A stretch of 64,000 nucleotides of DNA from Hyphomicrobiales bacterium (GCA_002869065.1 PKTR01000002.1:1364001-1428000); one strand, 5' to 3'. Shown: positions 16,809 through 25,614, counted from the first letter of the stretch. A program made the numbers and translations. Notes: generated by a model not told the origin, from the letters alone.

Positions 16809-17512
16809 GCGAGCCGTGGCGCGCCAGCGTGCTCACCCTCTATCCCGAAATGTTTCCCGGCCCCTTGGGCGTTTCGCTTGCCGGCCGTGCACTTGAGGCG
16901 GGCACCTGGGCGCTCGACCCGGTCCAGATCCGCGACTTCGCCACCGACAAGCACCGCTCCGTCGACGACACGCCGGCGGGCGGCGGTCCGGGCATGGTGA
17001 TGCGCTGCGATGTGCTCGCATCCGCGCTTGATGCCACGGCACCTGCCGATGATCCCCGGCCGCGCCTGTTGATGAGCCCGCGCGGCAAACCACTGACGCA
17101 GGCGCGCGTGCGCGATCTTGCCGATGGCCCGGGCGTCGTCATTCTGTGCGGCAGGTTCGAGGGCGTCGACCAGCGGCTCATCGAGGCGCGTGGCCTCGAA
17201 GAAGTGTCGATCGGTGACTATGTGCTGTCGGGCGGCGAGATCGCGGCGCTCACGCTGATGGATGCGGTGGTGCGCCTGCTGCCCGGTGTCATGGGTGCGG
17301 AGGCCTCCGGCCACGATGAGAGCTTCGAGGACGGGCTGCTCGAATATCCGCACTATACCCGCCCGCAGGAGTGGGAAGGCCTGCCCATCCCCGAGGTGCT
17401 GACGTCGGGCCATCACGGTCGCATCGCCGAATGGCGTCGGGCGGAGAGCGAACGGCTCACCCGCGAACGCCGGCCCGACCTGTGGGATGCGTATTCCAAG
17501 AAGAAGGGGTGA
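16805..17512 (+). CDS. trmD: tRNA (guanine-N1)-methyltransferase TrmD
   Basis: Makes m1G37 in tRNAs using S-adenosylmethionine, preventing frameshifts. 235 aa, normal length. The SPOUT knot signatures are present: [54 protein letters not shown], and the C-terminal LEYPHYTRP...[15 protein letters not shown]. Coupled to rimM by ATGA. rplS, usually next, is displaced by about 1.45 kb with REP palindromes and a minus-strand DUF3050 gene between. Confidence 0.96.
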   Translation: MSEPWRASVLTLYPEMFPGPLGVSLAGRALEAGTWALDPVQIRDFATDKHRSVDDTPAGGGPGMVMRCDVLASALDATAPADDPRPRLLMSPRGKPLTQARVRDLADGPGVVILCGRFEGVDQRLIEARGLEEVSIGDYVLSGGEIAALTLMDAVVRLLPGVMGAEASGHDESFEDGLLEYPHYTRPQEWEGLPIPEVLTSGHHGRIAEWRRAESERLTRERRPDLWDAYSKKKG

Positions 17513-17569
17513 GGGGGAGTTGCCTCACTTACGATTGAGCGCCGACCTCTGCCTCACTCACTCCCCGTC

Positions 17570-17590
17570 ACCCCGCACATGATGCGGGGT
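17570..17590. repeat. REP-like palindrome (ACCCCGCA-type) after trmD
   Basis: ACCCCGCA, CATGA, TGCGGGGT: a perfect 8-bp stem within the context GTCACCCC...GGGGTCCA. This is a common form of extragenic palindrome in Alphaproteobacteria (recalled, not searched). It may also attenuate transcription after trmD. Confidence 0.7.
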
Positions 17591-17651
17591 CCATTGCCCC
17601 TCTCTGCACGGTATGCAGGTCGCGGGCTGGCACGGACTTAACACTTGCACC

Positions 17652-17680
17652 ACGTCATCCTCCGGCTTGACCGGAGGATC
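17652..17680 (+). repeat. REP-like palindromic unit, copy 1
   Basis: A 29-bp unit beginning ACGTCATCCTCCGG and ending CCGGAGGATC, itself a hairpin (CCTCCGG/CCGGAGG). It matches copy 2 (17772-17800) in inverted orientation at 28 of 29 positions. Confidence 0.75.
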
Positions 17681-17771
17681 GGCCGGCAACGAGCGCGGCG
17701 CAGGCGCATTCCGCCTCGGCCGGCGTCGCTTGGCTTGTCTTCTCTACGGCGATGTCGTCCGTGCTGAGAGC

Positions 17772-17800
17772 GATCCTCCGGTCGAGCCGGAGGATGACGT
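17772..17800 (-). repeat. REP-like palindromic unit, inverted copy 2
   Basis: Inverted copy of 17652-17680 with one mismatch, bracketing a 91-bp segment with no gene. A truncated third copy (CGGAGGATGACG) is at 17813-17824. Paired inverted REPs are a mobile-element-like arrangement of the kind spread by RAYT transposases; no such gene is in the window. Confidence 0.75.
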
Positions 17801-17888
17801 GGGAGTATGTTTCGGAGGATGACGACGGAGGAGGCGAAGCGCGTGGTCTCGCCGTGCTGTTGGCGACGGCGGCGCTATGTTGCCCTCC

Positions 17889-18680
17889 TCAACCCTCGAC
17901 GCTGTCGAGCGCCTCGCTGACACCGTCCCAGAAGGCAATGCGGGCGGCGACGGCTTCGCGGGCTGCCGTTTCGGCCTCTGCGAATTTCGCCGGATCGTTG
18001 TCACACAACGCGTTCAGCAGCTTCAGCGACAGCGGCGCGTGGAAGTCCTCGTCGAGATGGATGTGGCGGTTCAGGTAGAAGTGGAACACCGGCGCCTCGT
18101 CGGGACCGATCCTCATGTCGGAGAGGAAATCGCGGAACATCGCCGGGATGATGTGTTCGCGACCGAGCGCCAGAGCCGCAGCGACCCGGTGCAGCTTGCC
18201 GGAGTTGATGAAATCGAAGGTCAGCGTGGTGAAGCGGCGCGAGGGTTCCGGGGCAAGACTGGAGGCAAGCGCGGCCTCGATGCCGTCGGTTGAGGCGATC
18301 TTGACGAAACGCAGGGCCGGTTCGGGATCCGCGCCGACCTCGCGCATGGCGTGGCAATAGAGCTCGAAGTGGCTCGAAAAACCCTCACCCTGGCCGGGTG
18401 CGGTTTCGTCGGATTCCTCTTCCAGCACCAGCTCGTTGATGAAGCGGCGCACCGAGCCGTCGCCGCGCGGCGCCCAGGGGACGGTGGTCGGCGCGATCGC
18501 GGCCTGCAGGGTCTTGATCAGCGACATGAAATCCCACACCGAATAGATGTGGTGTTCCATGAAACGGGCGAGCCTTGCGCGTGACGACACCGCGCCATAG
18601 ACCTTGTGGCCGTCGAGGGCGGTACGGGTTTCGGCGATGATTTCGGCGGAAATCTCTTTGGCGGCGAGCGGTGCGTTCAT
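17889..18680 (-). CDS. DUF3050 family protein
   Basis: 263 aa from ATG 18680. Matches DUF3050: RLARFMEHHIYSVWDFMSLIKTLQ near the N-terminus, VRRFINELVLEEESDE, SHFELYCHAM, and HFYLNRHIHLDEDFHAPLS. The His/Glu pattern on predicted long helices suggests a haem-oxygenase-like all-alpha fold that can carry a di-metal site (an inference from HH...E...H..HxDED). Substrate unknown. It lies on the opposite strand between trmD and rplS, splitting a normally continuous operon. Confidence 0.85.
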   Translation of the reverse strand: MNAPLAAKEISAEIIAETRTALDGHKVYGAVSSRARLARFMEHHIYSVWDFMSLIKTLQAAIAPTTVPWAPRGDGSVRRFINELVLEEESDETAPGQGEGFSSHFELYCHAMREVGADPEPALRFVKIASTDGIEAALASSLAPEPSRRFTTLTFDFINSGKLHRVAAALALGREHIIPAMFRDFLSDMRIGPDEAPVFHFYLNRHIHLDEDFHAPLSLKLLNALCDNDPAKFAEAETAAREAVAARIAFWDGVSEALDSVEG

Positions 18681-18965
18681 CCGGGGCTCCCGTTTTCTGG
18701 CGCGTTCGCGAGAACTGTTCGCGCCGGTATATAGGGTCAATCGCCGGACTGTCAGGGGCCGCATCGTCGCGGAAGCGGACGGAATCGCGTTTTCCCATTG
18801 CTGCAAAGCGGGAAAATCGCCATTCGGGTATCGACAAAGGAAATCGATCAGTGTATGGACGGCCACTGATTTTCCGACACGTGACGCGCGGTTGGGTCCG
18901 GCGCCGGTTTTGGCGCGGGTGGAATGCCCGGACATGCGCGACGATGAGATGAAAAGGGTGTGACC

Positions 18966-19487
18966 GTGAACATCATCCAGGAACTCGAAAACGAGCAGAT
19001 GGCCGAAATTGCGGCCCAGCGCACGCTGCCTGAGTTCTCGCCGGGCGATACGCTGCGCGTCAATGTGCGCGTTACCGAAGGCAACCGGACCCGTGTGCAG
19101 GCCTATGAAGGCGTCTGCATCGCCCGCTCCGGCGGTGGCCTCAACGAGAGCTTCACCGTGCGCAAGATTTCCTACGGCGAAGGCGTGGAACGTGTGTTCC
19201 CGGTGTTCTCGCCGCTGGTCGAGAGCGTCGAAGTGGTTCGCCGTGGTAAGGTTCGCCGCGCAAAGCTGTATTATCTGCGCGATCGTCGCGGCAAGTCGGC
19301 CCGTATTGCGGAGTCGACCAACGCCCGCACGCGCCGCCTGAACGAGGCCGATCGCCAGGCCGTCGTCAACGCCAAGGCCGCCGCGGAAGCCGAGAAGGCC
19401 GCTGCCAAGGCCGCCGCGGCCGAGGCTGAAGCCGCCGCCGCTGCCGCGGAGGCTGCTGCCGCCGAAGGCGAAGCGACCGTCGAATAG
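18966..19487 (+). CDS. rplS: 50S ribosomal protein L19
   Basis: 173 aa from GTG 18966 (VNIIQELE, the usual L19 N-terminus), with GAAAAGGG upstream; GTG 18960 is an alternative. The core ([49 protein letters not shown]) sits at the 30S-50S interface. A 45-residue Ala/Glu-rich tail follows. A strong terminator lies just downstream. It has its own upstream region (18681-18965), so is likely transcribed independently of trmD. Confidence 0.97.
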   Translation: MNIIQELENEQMAEIAAQRTLPEFSPGDTLRVNVRVTEGNRTRVQAYEGVCIARSGGGLNESFTVRKISYGEGVERVFPVFSPLVESVEVVRRGKVRRAKLYYLRDRRGKSARIAESTNARTRRLNEADRQAVVNAKAAAEAEKAAAKAAAAEAEAAAAAAEAAAAEGEATVE

Positions 19488-19515
19488 AATTTCCGCTTAA
19501 GCTGCGGATGCGAGA

Positions 19516-19541
19516 AACCGGCCCTTTGAGGCCGGTTTTTT
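19516..19541 (+). terminator. Rho-independent terminator of rplS
   Basis: AACCGGCC, CTTTGA, GGCCGGTT: an 8-bp perfect stem running into a T-tract, 28 bp after the rplS stop. Confidence 0.92.
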
Positions 19542-19567
19542 GTTGCCCGGATGACGGCTTTACGAGC

Positions 19568-20206
19568 TCAGCGGGCGCGCATCGTGTCGAGATAAGCGCC
19601 GATCTGCGTGGCGCAGAGTTCAAGGGTCGCCGTGCTCTGCTCGTTCTTGGCGAGCCCGATGCAGCCCTCGAAGGCGGCGACGACGAAGGTCGCGACCGCG
19701 TGCGTATCGATTTCCGCCCGCACGGTTCCGGCTTCCTTGCCGCGGGCCAGCGCGTCGGCGATCCAGCCGATCAGCTTTGCGAAGATGCCATGCAGACGGG
19801 TGCGGAAGCCGTCGTCGAGCGATGACATTTCCTGCGCGAGATTGTTGATCGGGCAGCCGAGCGTGCAAAAGCCCTCGCCTCGTTCGACGCTGATCCGTTC
19901 GAGCACGGTGCCGATCGCTTCGATCGGGTCGGCGGCGTCTTCGAGCGTCTGGCGCCACATTTCCTCGGCGATGCCGGCGATGATCTCGTCGACGACGGCG
20001 TAGGCGAGCGCCTGCTTGCTCGGGAAATAGTAGTAGAAGGCGCCCTTGGTCAGACCGGTCTTTTCCAGCACTCGGTCGACGCGTGTGCCCTGATAGCCGT
20101 GCGCATAGATTTCCTCGAAGGCGGCGAGCAAAAGCCGGTCGCGCGGTGAGGGCTCAGGCGTTGGGCCGTCTCCCCGTGTCGCTGCGTCGTTCGTCTTCGC
20201 GACCAT
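19568..20206 (-). CDS. TetR/AcrR family regulator, probable repressor of tusA-dsrE2
   Basis: 212 aa from ATG 20206 with GGGAAGAG upstream. The N-terminal TetR helix-turn-helix is clear (AFEEIYAHGYQGTRVDRVLEKTGLTKGAFYYYFPSKQALAYAVVDE). The ligand domain contains two Cys in EGFCTLGCPINNLAQEM, which could act as a thiol or persulfide sensor; this is inference. Divergent from tusA-dsrE2 across 242 bp that hold two matching operators, placed to control both promoters. Confidence 0.88.
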   Translation of the reverse strand: MVAKTNDAATRGDGPTPEPSPRDRLLLAAFEEIYAHGYQGTRVDRVLEKTGLTKGAFYYYFPSKQALAYAVVDEIIAGIAEEMWRQTLEDAADPIEAIGTVLERISVERGEGFCTLGCPINNLAQEMSSLDDGFRTRLHGIFAKLIGWIADALARGKEAGTVRAEIDTHAVATFVVAAFEGCIGLAKNEQSTATLELCATQIGAYLDTMRAR

Positions 20207-20365
20207 GTCTCTTCCCTTCGCCGGCATGCTCCGCTCTCTCTGCTGTCACACTTGTACGATTCGGGCCGCACTTTGTCATCGCCCGCGGTCGGTTGATGCG
20301 CCTGCCCGCGCGTACCGTTCCCGGCCGGTTTCCCCGATCACATTTCAGATATCGCGTATATTCGC

Positions 20366-20414
20366 AAGTGACAAACCAACTGGTCTGTATTATACAAACC
20401 AACTGGTCGGTATT
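20366..20414. promoter_or_regulatory. Divergent promoter with tandem TetR operators
   Basis: Two direct copies of an 18-bp partial palindrome, ACAAACCAACTGGTCTGT (20371-20388) and ACAAACCAACTGGTCGGT (20394-20411), with starts 23 bp apart. The first is symmetric at 14 of 18 positions around ACCA..TGGT. Between them the minus strand reads TATAAT (20389-20394), a perfect -10 for tetR. On the plus strand GTGACA (20368-20373) and TTATAC (20390-20395, 16-bp spacing) can serve tusA. Occupancy would shut both directions. Confidence 0.65.
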
Positions 20415-20448
20415 GAAGATCCAAGCCGGCAAACGAGAGGAGGAAACC

Positions 20449-20679
20449 ATGTCGTCCACGATCACCCAGGAACTCGATGCCAGCGGCCTCAACTGTCCGC
20501 TGCCGATCCTCAAGACTCGCCAGGCCATCAAGAAGATGGGCTCGGGCGAATTGCTGCGCGTGCGCTCGACCGACCCCGGCTCGGTCAAGGATATCGAGGC
20601 GTTCTGCAACCAGACCGGCCATCAGCTCGTCGAGCAGGATGACCGCGGTCCCTACACCTTCGTCATCCGCGTCCAGTAA
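20449..20679 (+). CDS. tusA: TusA-family sulfur carrier protein
   Basis: 76 aa with an excellent GAGAGGAGGAAACC ribosome-binding site. The single CPxP motif is in LNCPLPILKTR (Cys16), the persulfide-carrying residue of TusA proteins. TusA accepts sulfane sulfur from rhodaneses or cysteine desulfurases and passes it on in tRNA thiolation, cofactor synthesis or dissimilatory sulfur oxidation. Its pairing with a DsrE2-type protein 35 bp downstream favours sulfur trafficking or oxidation over tRNA thiolation. Confidence 0.92.
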   Translation: MSSTITQELDASGLNCPLPILKTRQAIKKMGSGELLRVRSTDPGSVKDIEAFCNQTGHQLVEQDDRGPYTFVIRVQ

Positions 20680-20714
20680 GCGGCACACCGCACCGTTTAG
20701 GAAAGGAGGCCACC

Positions 20715-21338
20715 ATGGTCGCCGTGACACAATTTGCGGGCGCCGAGCCCGTTGCCGATCCGCAGCGCGAGGCGTTCGAGCGCTGGTTCGACGAACGGTT
20801 CGAGGAAAAGATGCGCGAGCGCGAGGCGGCAAAGACGCCGTCGCTGGCCATCATCTCGACCAAGGGCACGCTCGACTGGGCCTATCCGCCGTTCATCCTC
20901 GCTTCGACCGGGGCCGCGCTCGGCTGGGACGTGTCGATCTTCTTCACCTTCTACGGGCTGATCCTGTTGAAGAAGGACCTCGACCTCGAGGTCAGCCCGC
21001 TCGGCAATCCGGCGATGCCGATGAAGATGCCGGTCGGTCCCGACTGGTTCAAGGCGATAGACTGGCCGATCCCGAACGCGCTGAAAGGCACCATTCCGGG
21101 CTTCGAGCGCATGGCGTCGTCGATGATGAAGAAGACGTTCCGCGAAAAGGGCATCGCGTCGATCCCCGAGCTGCGCGAATTGTCGCTTGAGGCCGGCGTC
21201 AAGATGATCGCCTGCCAGATGACGGTCGACGCCTTCGGTTTCGCCAAGGAGGATTTCATCGACGAGGTCGACAGCTGGTGCGGGGCGGCGAGCTTCCTGC
21301 CGACCGCGCAGAAGGCCGACGTCATCCTGTTCGTCTAG
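20715..21338 (+). CDS. DsrE2-type DsrE/DsrF/DrsH-like sulfurtransferase family protein
   Basis: 207 aa, AAAGGAGG ribosome-binding site. Matches the DsrE2 branch: TPSLAIISTKGTLDWAYPPFILASTGAALGW, FFTFYGLILLKK, GIASIPELRELSLEAGVKMIACQMTVDAFG. The Cys in IACQMTVD is the candidate persulfide-bearing residue. A hydrophobic stretch after residue 60 may associate with the membrane, as proposed for DsrE2. Co-transcribed with tusA and followed by a strong terminator. A rhodanese, often third in such clusters, is missing here. Confidence 0.88.
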   Translation: MVAVTQFAGAEPVADPQREAFERWFDERFEEKMREREAAKTPSLAIISTKGTLDWAYPPFILASTGAALGWDVSIFFTFYGLILLKKDLDLEVSPLGNPAMPMKMPVGPDWFKAIDWPIPNALKGTIPGFERMASSMMKKTFREKGIASIPELRELSLEAGVKMIACQMTVDAFGFAKEDFIDEVDSWCGAASFLPTAQKADVILFV

Positions 21339-21356
21339 CTGCGCAAACAGGTGCCG

Positions 21357-21394
21357 GATGCCGGGTGCGAGGTGCGTGCCCGGCATCTTTTTTT
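21357..21394 (+). terminator. Rho-independent terminator of tusA-dsrE2
   Basis: GATGCCGGG (21357-21365) pairs with CCCGGCATC (21379-21387), followed by seven T residues. Confidence 0.94.
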
Positions 21395-21478
21395 GGTGCG
21401 TGGCGGGGTGCATGGGACCTATTCCCCGCATCCCGCTTGACCGTGGGGCTGCGGCTACCTAAGACACCCTTCAAAGAG

Positions 21479-21519
21479 TATCGGTCCGGTTGCCGCCATG
21501 GTTCCGGACCAATCCGATA
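21479..21519 (+). promoter_or_regulatory. Hairpin in the leuC leader
   Basis: TATCGG (21479-21484) pairs with CCGATA (21514-21519), and TCCGG (21485-21489) with CCGGA (21504-21508), leaving a 5-base bulge (CCAAT). It lies about 80 bp before leuC. A role in regulation is only a possibility. The rest of the 21395-21601 gap shows no gene. Confidence 0.4.
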
Positions 21520-21601
21520 CCCAGACAAGGTTCGGCACTCGGGGTGCAGCGGATCGAAATCCGGTCCGGTGCGCCCTTGCGACCGTTAATGGAGAAGGTT
21601 C

Positions 21602-23008
21602 ATGTCCGCCCCGAAAACACTCTACGACAAGATCTGGGACGACCACGTCGTCGACACGCAGCCCGACGGTACCTGCCTCCTTTATATCGACCGCCACCTC
21701 GTGCACGAGGTGACGAGCCCGCAGGCCTTCGAGGGCCTGCGCATGACCGGGCGCAAGGTGCGTGCGCCGGAGAAAACGCTTGCGGTCGTCGACCACAACG
21801 TGCCGACCACCGATCGCAGTCACGGCATCGACGATCCGGAGTCGGCACTGCAGGTGCAGACGCTGGCCGACAACGCGGCCGAGTTCGGCATCGAGTATTA
21901 TTCCGAGCATGACAAGCGGCAGGGCGTGGTGCACATCGTCGGCCCGGAACAGGGCTTCACGCTGCCCGGCACCACGATCGTGTGCGGCGACAGCCACACC
22001 TCGACCCATGGCGCGTTCGGCGCGCTGGCTCACGGCATCGGCACCTCGGAAGTCGAGCATGTGCTCGCGACCCAGACGCTGATCCAGGCCAAGGCCAAGA
22101 ACATGCGTGTGACCGTCGACGGCGAATTGCCGGCCGGCGTGACCGCCAAGGACATCGTGCTGGCGATCATCGGCGAGATCGGCACGGCCGGCGGTACCGG
22201 GCACGTCATCGAATATGCCGGCGAGGCGATCCGCGCCTTGTCGGTGGAAGGCCGCATGACGGTCTGCAACATGTCGATCGAGGGCGGCGCCCGCGCCGGC
22301 ATGATCGCGCCGGACGAGAAGACCTTCGCCTATCTGAAGGGCGCGCCGAAGGCGCCGCAGGGTGCCAACTGGGATGCCGCGCTGCGCTATTGGGAAACCC
22401 TGCGCACCGAAGAGGGCGCGCATTTCGACACGGTGCTCGAACTCGACGCCGGCGCGCTGCCGCCGATCGTCACCTGGGGTACCAGTCCGGAAAACGTCGT
22501 CTCGATCACCGGAAAGACGCCGGATCCGGCGACGATTGCCGACGCGGGCAAGCGGGCTGCGGTGGAGCGTGCGCTCGCCTATATGGGTCTTGCCGCGAAC
22601 ACGGCGATGACCGATGTGGGCATCGACCGCGTCTTCATCGGCTCGTGCACCAATGGCCGCATCGAAGATTTGCGCGCTGCGGCTGCGATGATCAACGGCA
22701 AGACGGTTTCCGAGCGCGTCAACGCGATGGTCGTCCCGGGCTCGGGTCTGGTCAAGGAGCAGGCCGAAGCGGAAGGTCTCGACAAGATCTTCCTTGCCGC
22801 CGGCTTCGAATGGCGCGAGCCGGGCTGCTCCATGTGCCTTGCCATGAACGCCGACAAGCTGGCGCCGGGCGAGCGCTGCGCCTCGACCTCGAACCGCAAC
22901 TTCGAGGGCCGCCAGGGCTTCAAGGGCCGCACCCATCTGGTGTCGCCGGCGATGGCCGCGGCCGCCGCGATTGCCGGCCGCTTCGTCGACATCCGCGACT
23001 GGCACTAA
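21602..23008 (+). CDS. leuC: 3-isopropylmalate dehydratase large subunit
   Basis: 468-aa aconitase-family enzyme of leucine biosynthesis, converting 2-isopropylmalate to 3-isopropylmalate with LeuD. The 4Fe-4S ligands are visible in FIGSCTNGR and in [10 protein letters not shown]. Other landmarks are [44 protein letters not shown] and [14 protein letters not shown]. leuD is not adjacent. A terminator follows at 23045. Confidence 0.97.
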   Translation: MSAPKTLYDKIWDDHVVDTQPDGTCLLYIDRHLVHEVTSPQAFEGLRMTGRKVRAPEKTLAVVDHNVPTTDRSHGIDDPESALQVQTLADNAAEFGIEYYSEHDKRQGVVHIVGPEQGFTLPGTTIVCGDSHTSTHGAFGALAHGIGTSEVEHVLATQTLIQAKAKNMRVTVDGELPAGVTAKDIVLAIIGEIGTAGGTGHVIEYAGEAIRALSVEGRMTVCNMSIEGGARAGMIAPDEKTFAYLKGAPKAPQGANWDAALRYWETLRTEEGAHFDTVLELDAGALPPIVTWGTSPENVVSITGKTPDPATIADAGKRAAVERALAYMGLAANTAMTDVGIDRVFIGSCTNGRIEDLRAAAAMINGKTVSERVNAMVVPGSGLVKEQAEAEGLDKIFLAAGFEWREPGCSMCLAMNADKLAPGERCASTSNRNFEGRQGFKGRTHLVSPAMAAAAAIAGRFVDIRDWH

Positions 23009-23044
23009 GAACCTTCGCCGGCACCTGCCGGGAAACACCGAAAC

Positions 23045-23081
23045 GGGATGCGTGGCGGAGACCGCTGCGCATCCCTTTTTT
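23045..23081 (+). terminator. Rho-independent terminator of leuC
   Basis: GGGATGCG (23045-23052) pairs with CGCATCCC (23068-23075), followed by six T residues. An inner GCGG/CCGC pairing lengthens the stem. It separates leuC from the convergent RTX gene. Confidence 0.94.
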
Positions 23082-23113
23082 GTTTGGGCCGCTTTCGTTC
23101 GGGCTGTTCGATT

Positions 23114-24769
23114 TTACGCGAACAGGAAGAAGTCGGCGCCGTCGGCGGAGTTGACCAGCGCGATGAAGACGTCGCGGTCGATGCCTTCCAACGTCAGTTC
23201 CTCGCTGCCGGTGTCGATGATGAGGTCATCGCCGTCCTGCTGCACCCGGTTGCCGGTGAGGTCGCCGAGATCGTCGATCGCGGTGTCGGCGGCAAATGAC
23301 AGGATGTCTTCGCCGAGCCGGAAGTCGGTGATGGTGTCGTTGTTGTTGCCGGCGTCGGAGATGATGAAGGTGTCGGCATTGGCGCCGCCGGTCAAAAGGT
23401 CGTTGCCGAGGCCGCCGTCGATTGTGTCGCTGCCGTTGCCGCCGTCGATGGTGTCGTTGCCGGCACGTCCGGCGAGGAAGTCCGATCCTCCCAGACCCGA
23501 CAGCTCGTTGGCCGCGTTGTCGCCATAGAGGTTGTCGTCGTCGATCGAGCCGATAACGGCCTCGATGTTGACGAATGTGTCGCCCTCGGCGTCGCTTCCC
23601 GACGCGGTGCCGGCCTGAAGGTCGATGGTCACGCCGTTGCTGTAGAGGATGTAGCTGATCGTATCGAAGCCGTCGCCGCCGTCGATAACGTCGGCACCGC
23701 CGCCGCCGATCAGCGTGTCGTTGCCGGCTCCGCCGTCGAGCGTGTCATTGCCGAAGCTGCCGTCGAGCAGATCGTTGTCGGCGCCGCCGAAAAGCTGATC
23801 ATTGTGCTCGCCGCCGTGCAGCCAGTCATCGCCCACGCCGCCGTCGATCGTGTCGTTGCCGTAGTGGCCGGAGATGGTGTCGTTGCCGCCGCGACCCTCG
23901 ACATGGTCGTCGCCGCTTTTGGCCGCGATGAGGTTGGCGTTGCCGTCGCCGAAGATCATGTCGTCGCCGCCGGTGGCTATGATGCCTTCGATGTTCTTCA
24001 GGACGTCGCCCGCCGATTCGCCGCCATAGACGATGCCGGCTGCGAGATCGATGTAGAGGGCGCCCGCGGATTCCTTGTAGGACACGACGTCGAGCCCGAT
24101 GCCGCCGTCGATGTAGTCCGCGCCGCTGCCGCCTGTCAGTGTGTCGTTGCCGCTGCCGCCATAAAGCGTGTCGTTGCCGCTGTCGCCGAAGATTTGGTCG
24201 TTGCCGCTGCCGCCATCGATCCAGTCGGCGTTGTTGCCGCCACGCAGGGAATCGTCGTCACCGCCGCCGTAGATCGTATCCTCGCCATTGTCGCCATACG
24301 CCGTGTCCGCGCCATACCCGCCCGAAATCAGATCGTCGCCGTCATTGCCCTCGATTTCGTCGTTGCCGTTTTCGCCGTACAGTTTGTCGTTGTCGTCTCC
24401 GCCCCACACATAGTCGTTACCGATGCCGGCGTAGATGCGATCGTCGCCCGTGTGGCCGTACAGCAGATCATTGCCGTCTTCGCCATAGAGCGTGTCGTTG
24501 TCGGCGCCGCCATAGACGGTGTCGTTGTGGTTGCCGCCATAGATGAGATCGTTGCCGCTATCGCCGTAGAGGCGGTCGCGACCGTCGCCGCCGTCGATGA
24601 AATCATGGCCACCGTCGCCGTGCAGGCTGTCGGCGCCGCCGAAGCCATAGAGCTTGTCGGCGGCGAGGGTGCCGTACTGCAATTCGGACGCGTTGGTGCC
24701 CTTGAAAATCAGGCCGTAGAGCTTGGTCACGGGAACAATCGTGCTGATCGTCGGATATTTCAAAGCCAT
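23114..24769 (-). CDS. RTX-type calcium-binding secreted protein
   Basis: 551 aa made largely of glycine/aspartate nonapeptides of the GGxGxDxLx kind from about residue 45 to 235 and again from about 270 to 475 (for example YGGSGNDTLTGGSGADYIDGG). These form calcium-stabilised beta-roll segments. Two interruptions near 230-260 and 375-410 (VVSYKESAGALYIDLAAG; TISYILYSNGVTIDLQAG) are the short strand-rich spacers common in such proteins. The C-terminal 80 residues (FIISDAGNNNDTITDF...GADFFLFA) resemble a type I secretion signal. No catalytic domain is visible, and no HlyB/HlyD/TolC genes are nearby. Confidence 0.9.
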   Translation of the reverse strand: MALKYPTISTIVPVTKLYGLIFKGTNASELQYGTLAADKLYGFGGADSLHGDGGHDFIDGGDGRDRLYGDSGNDLIYGGNHNDTVYGGADNDTLYGEDGNDLLYGHTGDDRIYAGIGNDYVWGGDDNDKLYGENGNDEIEGNDGDDLISGGYGADTAYGDNGEDTIYGGGDDDSLRGGNNADWIDGGSGNDQIFGDSGNDTLYGGSGNDTLTGGSGADYIDGGIGLDVVSYKESAGALYIDLAAGIVYGGESAGDVLKNIEGIIATGGDDMIFGDGNANLIAAKSGDDHVEGRGGNDTISGHYGNDTIDGGVGDDWLHGGEHNDQLFGGADNDLLDGSFGNDTLDGGAGNDTLIGGGGADVIDGGDGFDTISYILYSNGVTIDLQAGTASGSDAEGDTFVNIEAVIGSIDDDNLYGDNAANELSGLGGSDFLAGRAGNDTIDGGNGSDTIDGGLGNDLLTGGANADTFIISDAGNNNDTITDFRLGEDILSFAADTAIDDLGDLTGNRVQQDGDDLIIDTGSEELTLEGIDRDVFIALVNSADGADFFLFA

Positions 24770-24903
24770 TGTCGTATCCCCCTCGGATAGCGTTTGAACG
24801 TCACATCCGCCGATCGGCGGTCATGGGTTCAGGCTAGGGGGAATGAGGCGGGCGCTCGGTGACCGACGTCACAGTTGTGTCGGTTGGCGGAAACGGCCGG
24901 GAA

Positions 24904-25614
24904 TCAAGTGTCGGTCGCAAGCGCCCAGGCTTCGACGGCGTCGGCAAAGGCGCCCGCGCGTTCGAGCGGGGCGAAATGGCCGGCGTCCTCGATGACGACG
25001 AGATGCGCATTGGGCAGCAGCGCGACCATTTCCTCGTGGCGGGAAAGCGGGCTCCACTGATCCTGACGGCCGACTGCGACGAGCACCGGCATGGTGAGGG
25101 TTGGCAACAGCGCGCGGGCATCGGGACGGGTCAGCAGCGCATTGATCTGGCGCTCGTGGATTTCCGGCGTCTTGCGGCAGACCATCTCGGCGAGCGGCGC
25201 CATCAGCGCGGCATCGTTCTGCCGGTTGGGATGCACCATGCCGGGCAGCCAGTCGGCGGCAAGAGCCGCCATGCCCTCGTCATAGGCGAGCTTGACACGA
25301 GCGTTGCGCTTCACTTCCTCGCCCTCGACGTAAGGGTGGATGCCGGTGTCGGCAAGGGCCAGTTTTTTCACGCGCTCAGGCGCCTGTTGCGCCATTTCCA
25401 TGGCGACGCGCGCGCCCATCGAATGGCCGAGCACGTAGAGCGGGCCGGGATGGGCGGCGAGCGTGTCGGCGGCCATTTCCTCGATTGACGTCTGGCTGTC
25501 GACGTCGGCGACCGCACACGGGAGATGGGGTTCGAGCCGGGCGAGCGTTCTCTCGAAGATGGTGCGGTCGCACAGCAGGCCGGGGACGAGAACGACGGTC
25601 GGCGTTTCCGTCAT
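24904..25614 (-). CDS. Alpha/beta hydrolase
   Basis: 236 aa from ATG 25614. It has an alpha/beta-hydrolase fold with nucleophile elbow GHSMGA (Ser near residue 68), oxyanion region VLVPGLLCDRTIFE, the catalytic Asp in VGRQDQWSP and His in EDAGHFAPLE. The upstream tesB gene overlaps it by 4 bp (ATGA), so the two are one operon and a thioester or ester substrate is plausible. Specificity cannot be inferred. Confidence 0.9.
   Translation of the reverse strand: MTETPTVVLVPGLLCDRTIFERTLARLEPHLPCAVADVDSQTSIEEMAADTLAAHPGPLYVLGHSMGARVAMEMAQQAPERVKKLALADTGIHPYVEGEEVKRNARVKLAYDEGMAALAADWLPGMVHPNRQNDAALMAPLAEMVCRKTPEIHERQINALLTRPDARALLPTLTMPVLVAVGRQDQWSPLSRHEEMVALLPNAHLVVIEDAGHFAPLERAGAFADAVEAWALATDT

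Noticed and set aside
23114-24769. Repeated DNA that might be read as a CRISPR-like array
   Set aside because: The periodicity comes from coding repeats of an RTX protein (27-bp multiples); there are no spacers and no cas genes.
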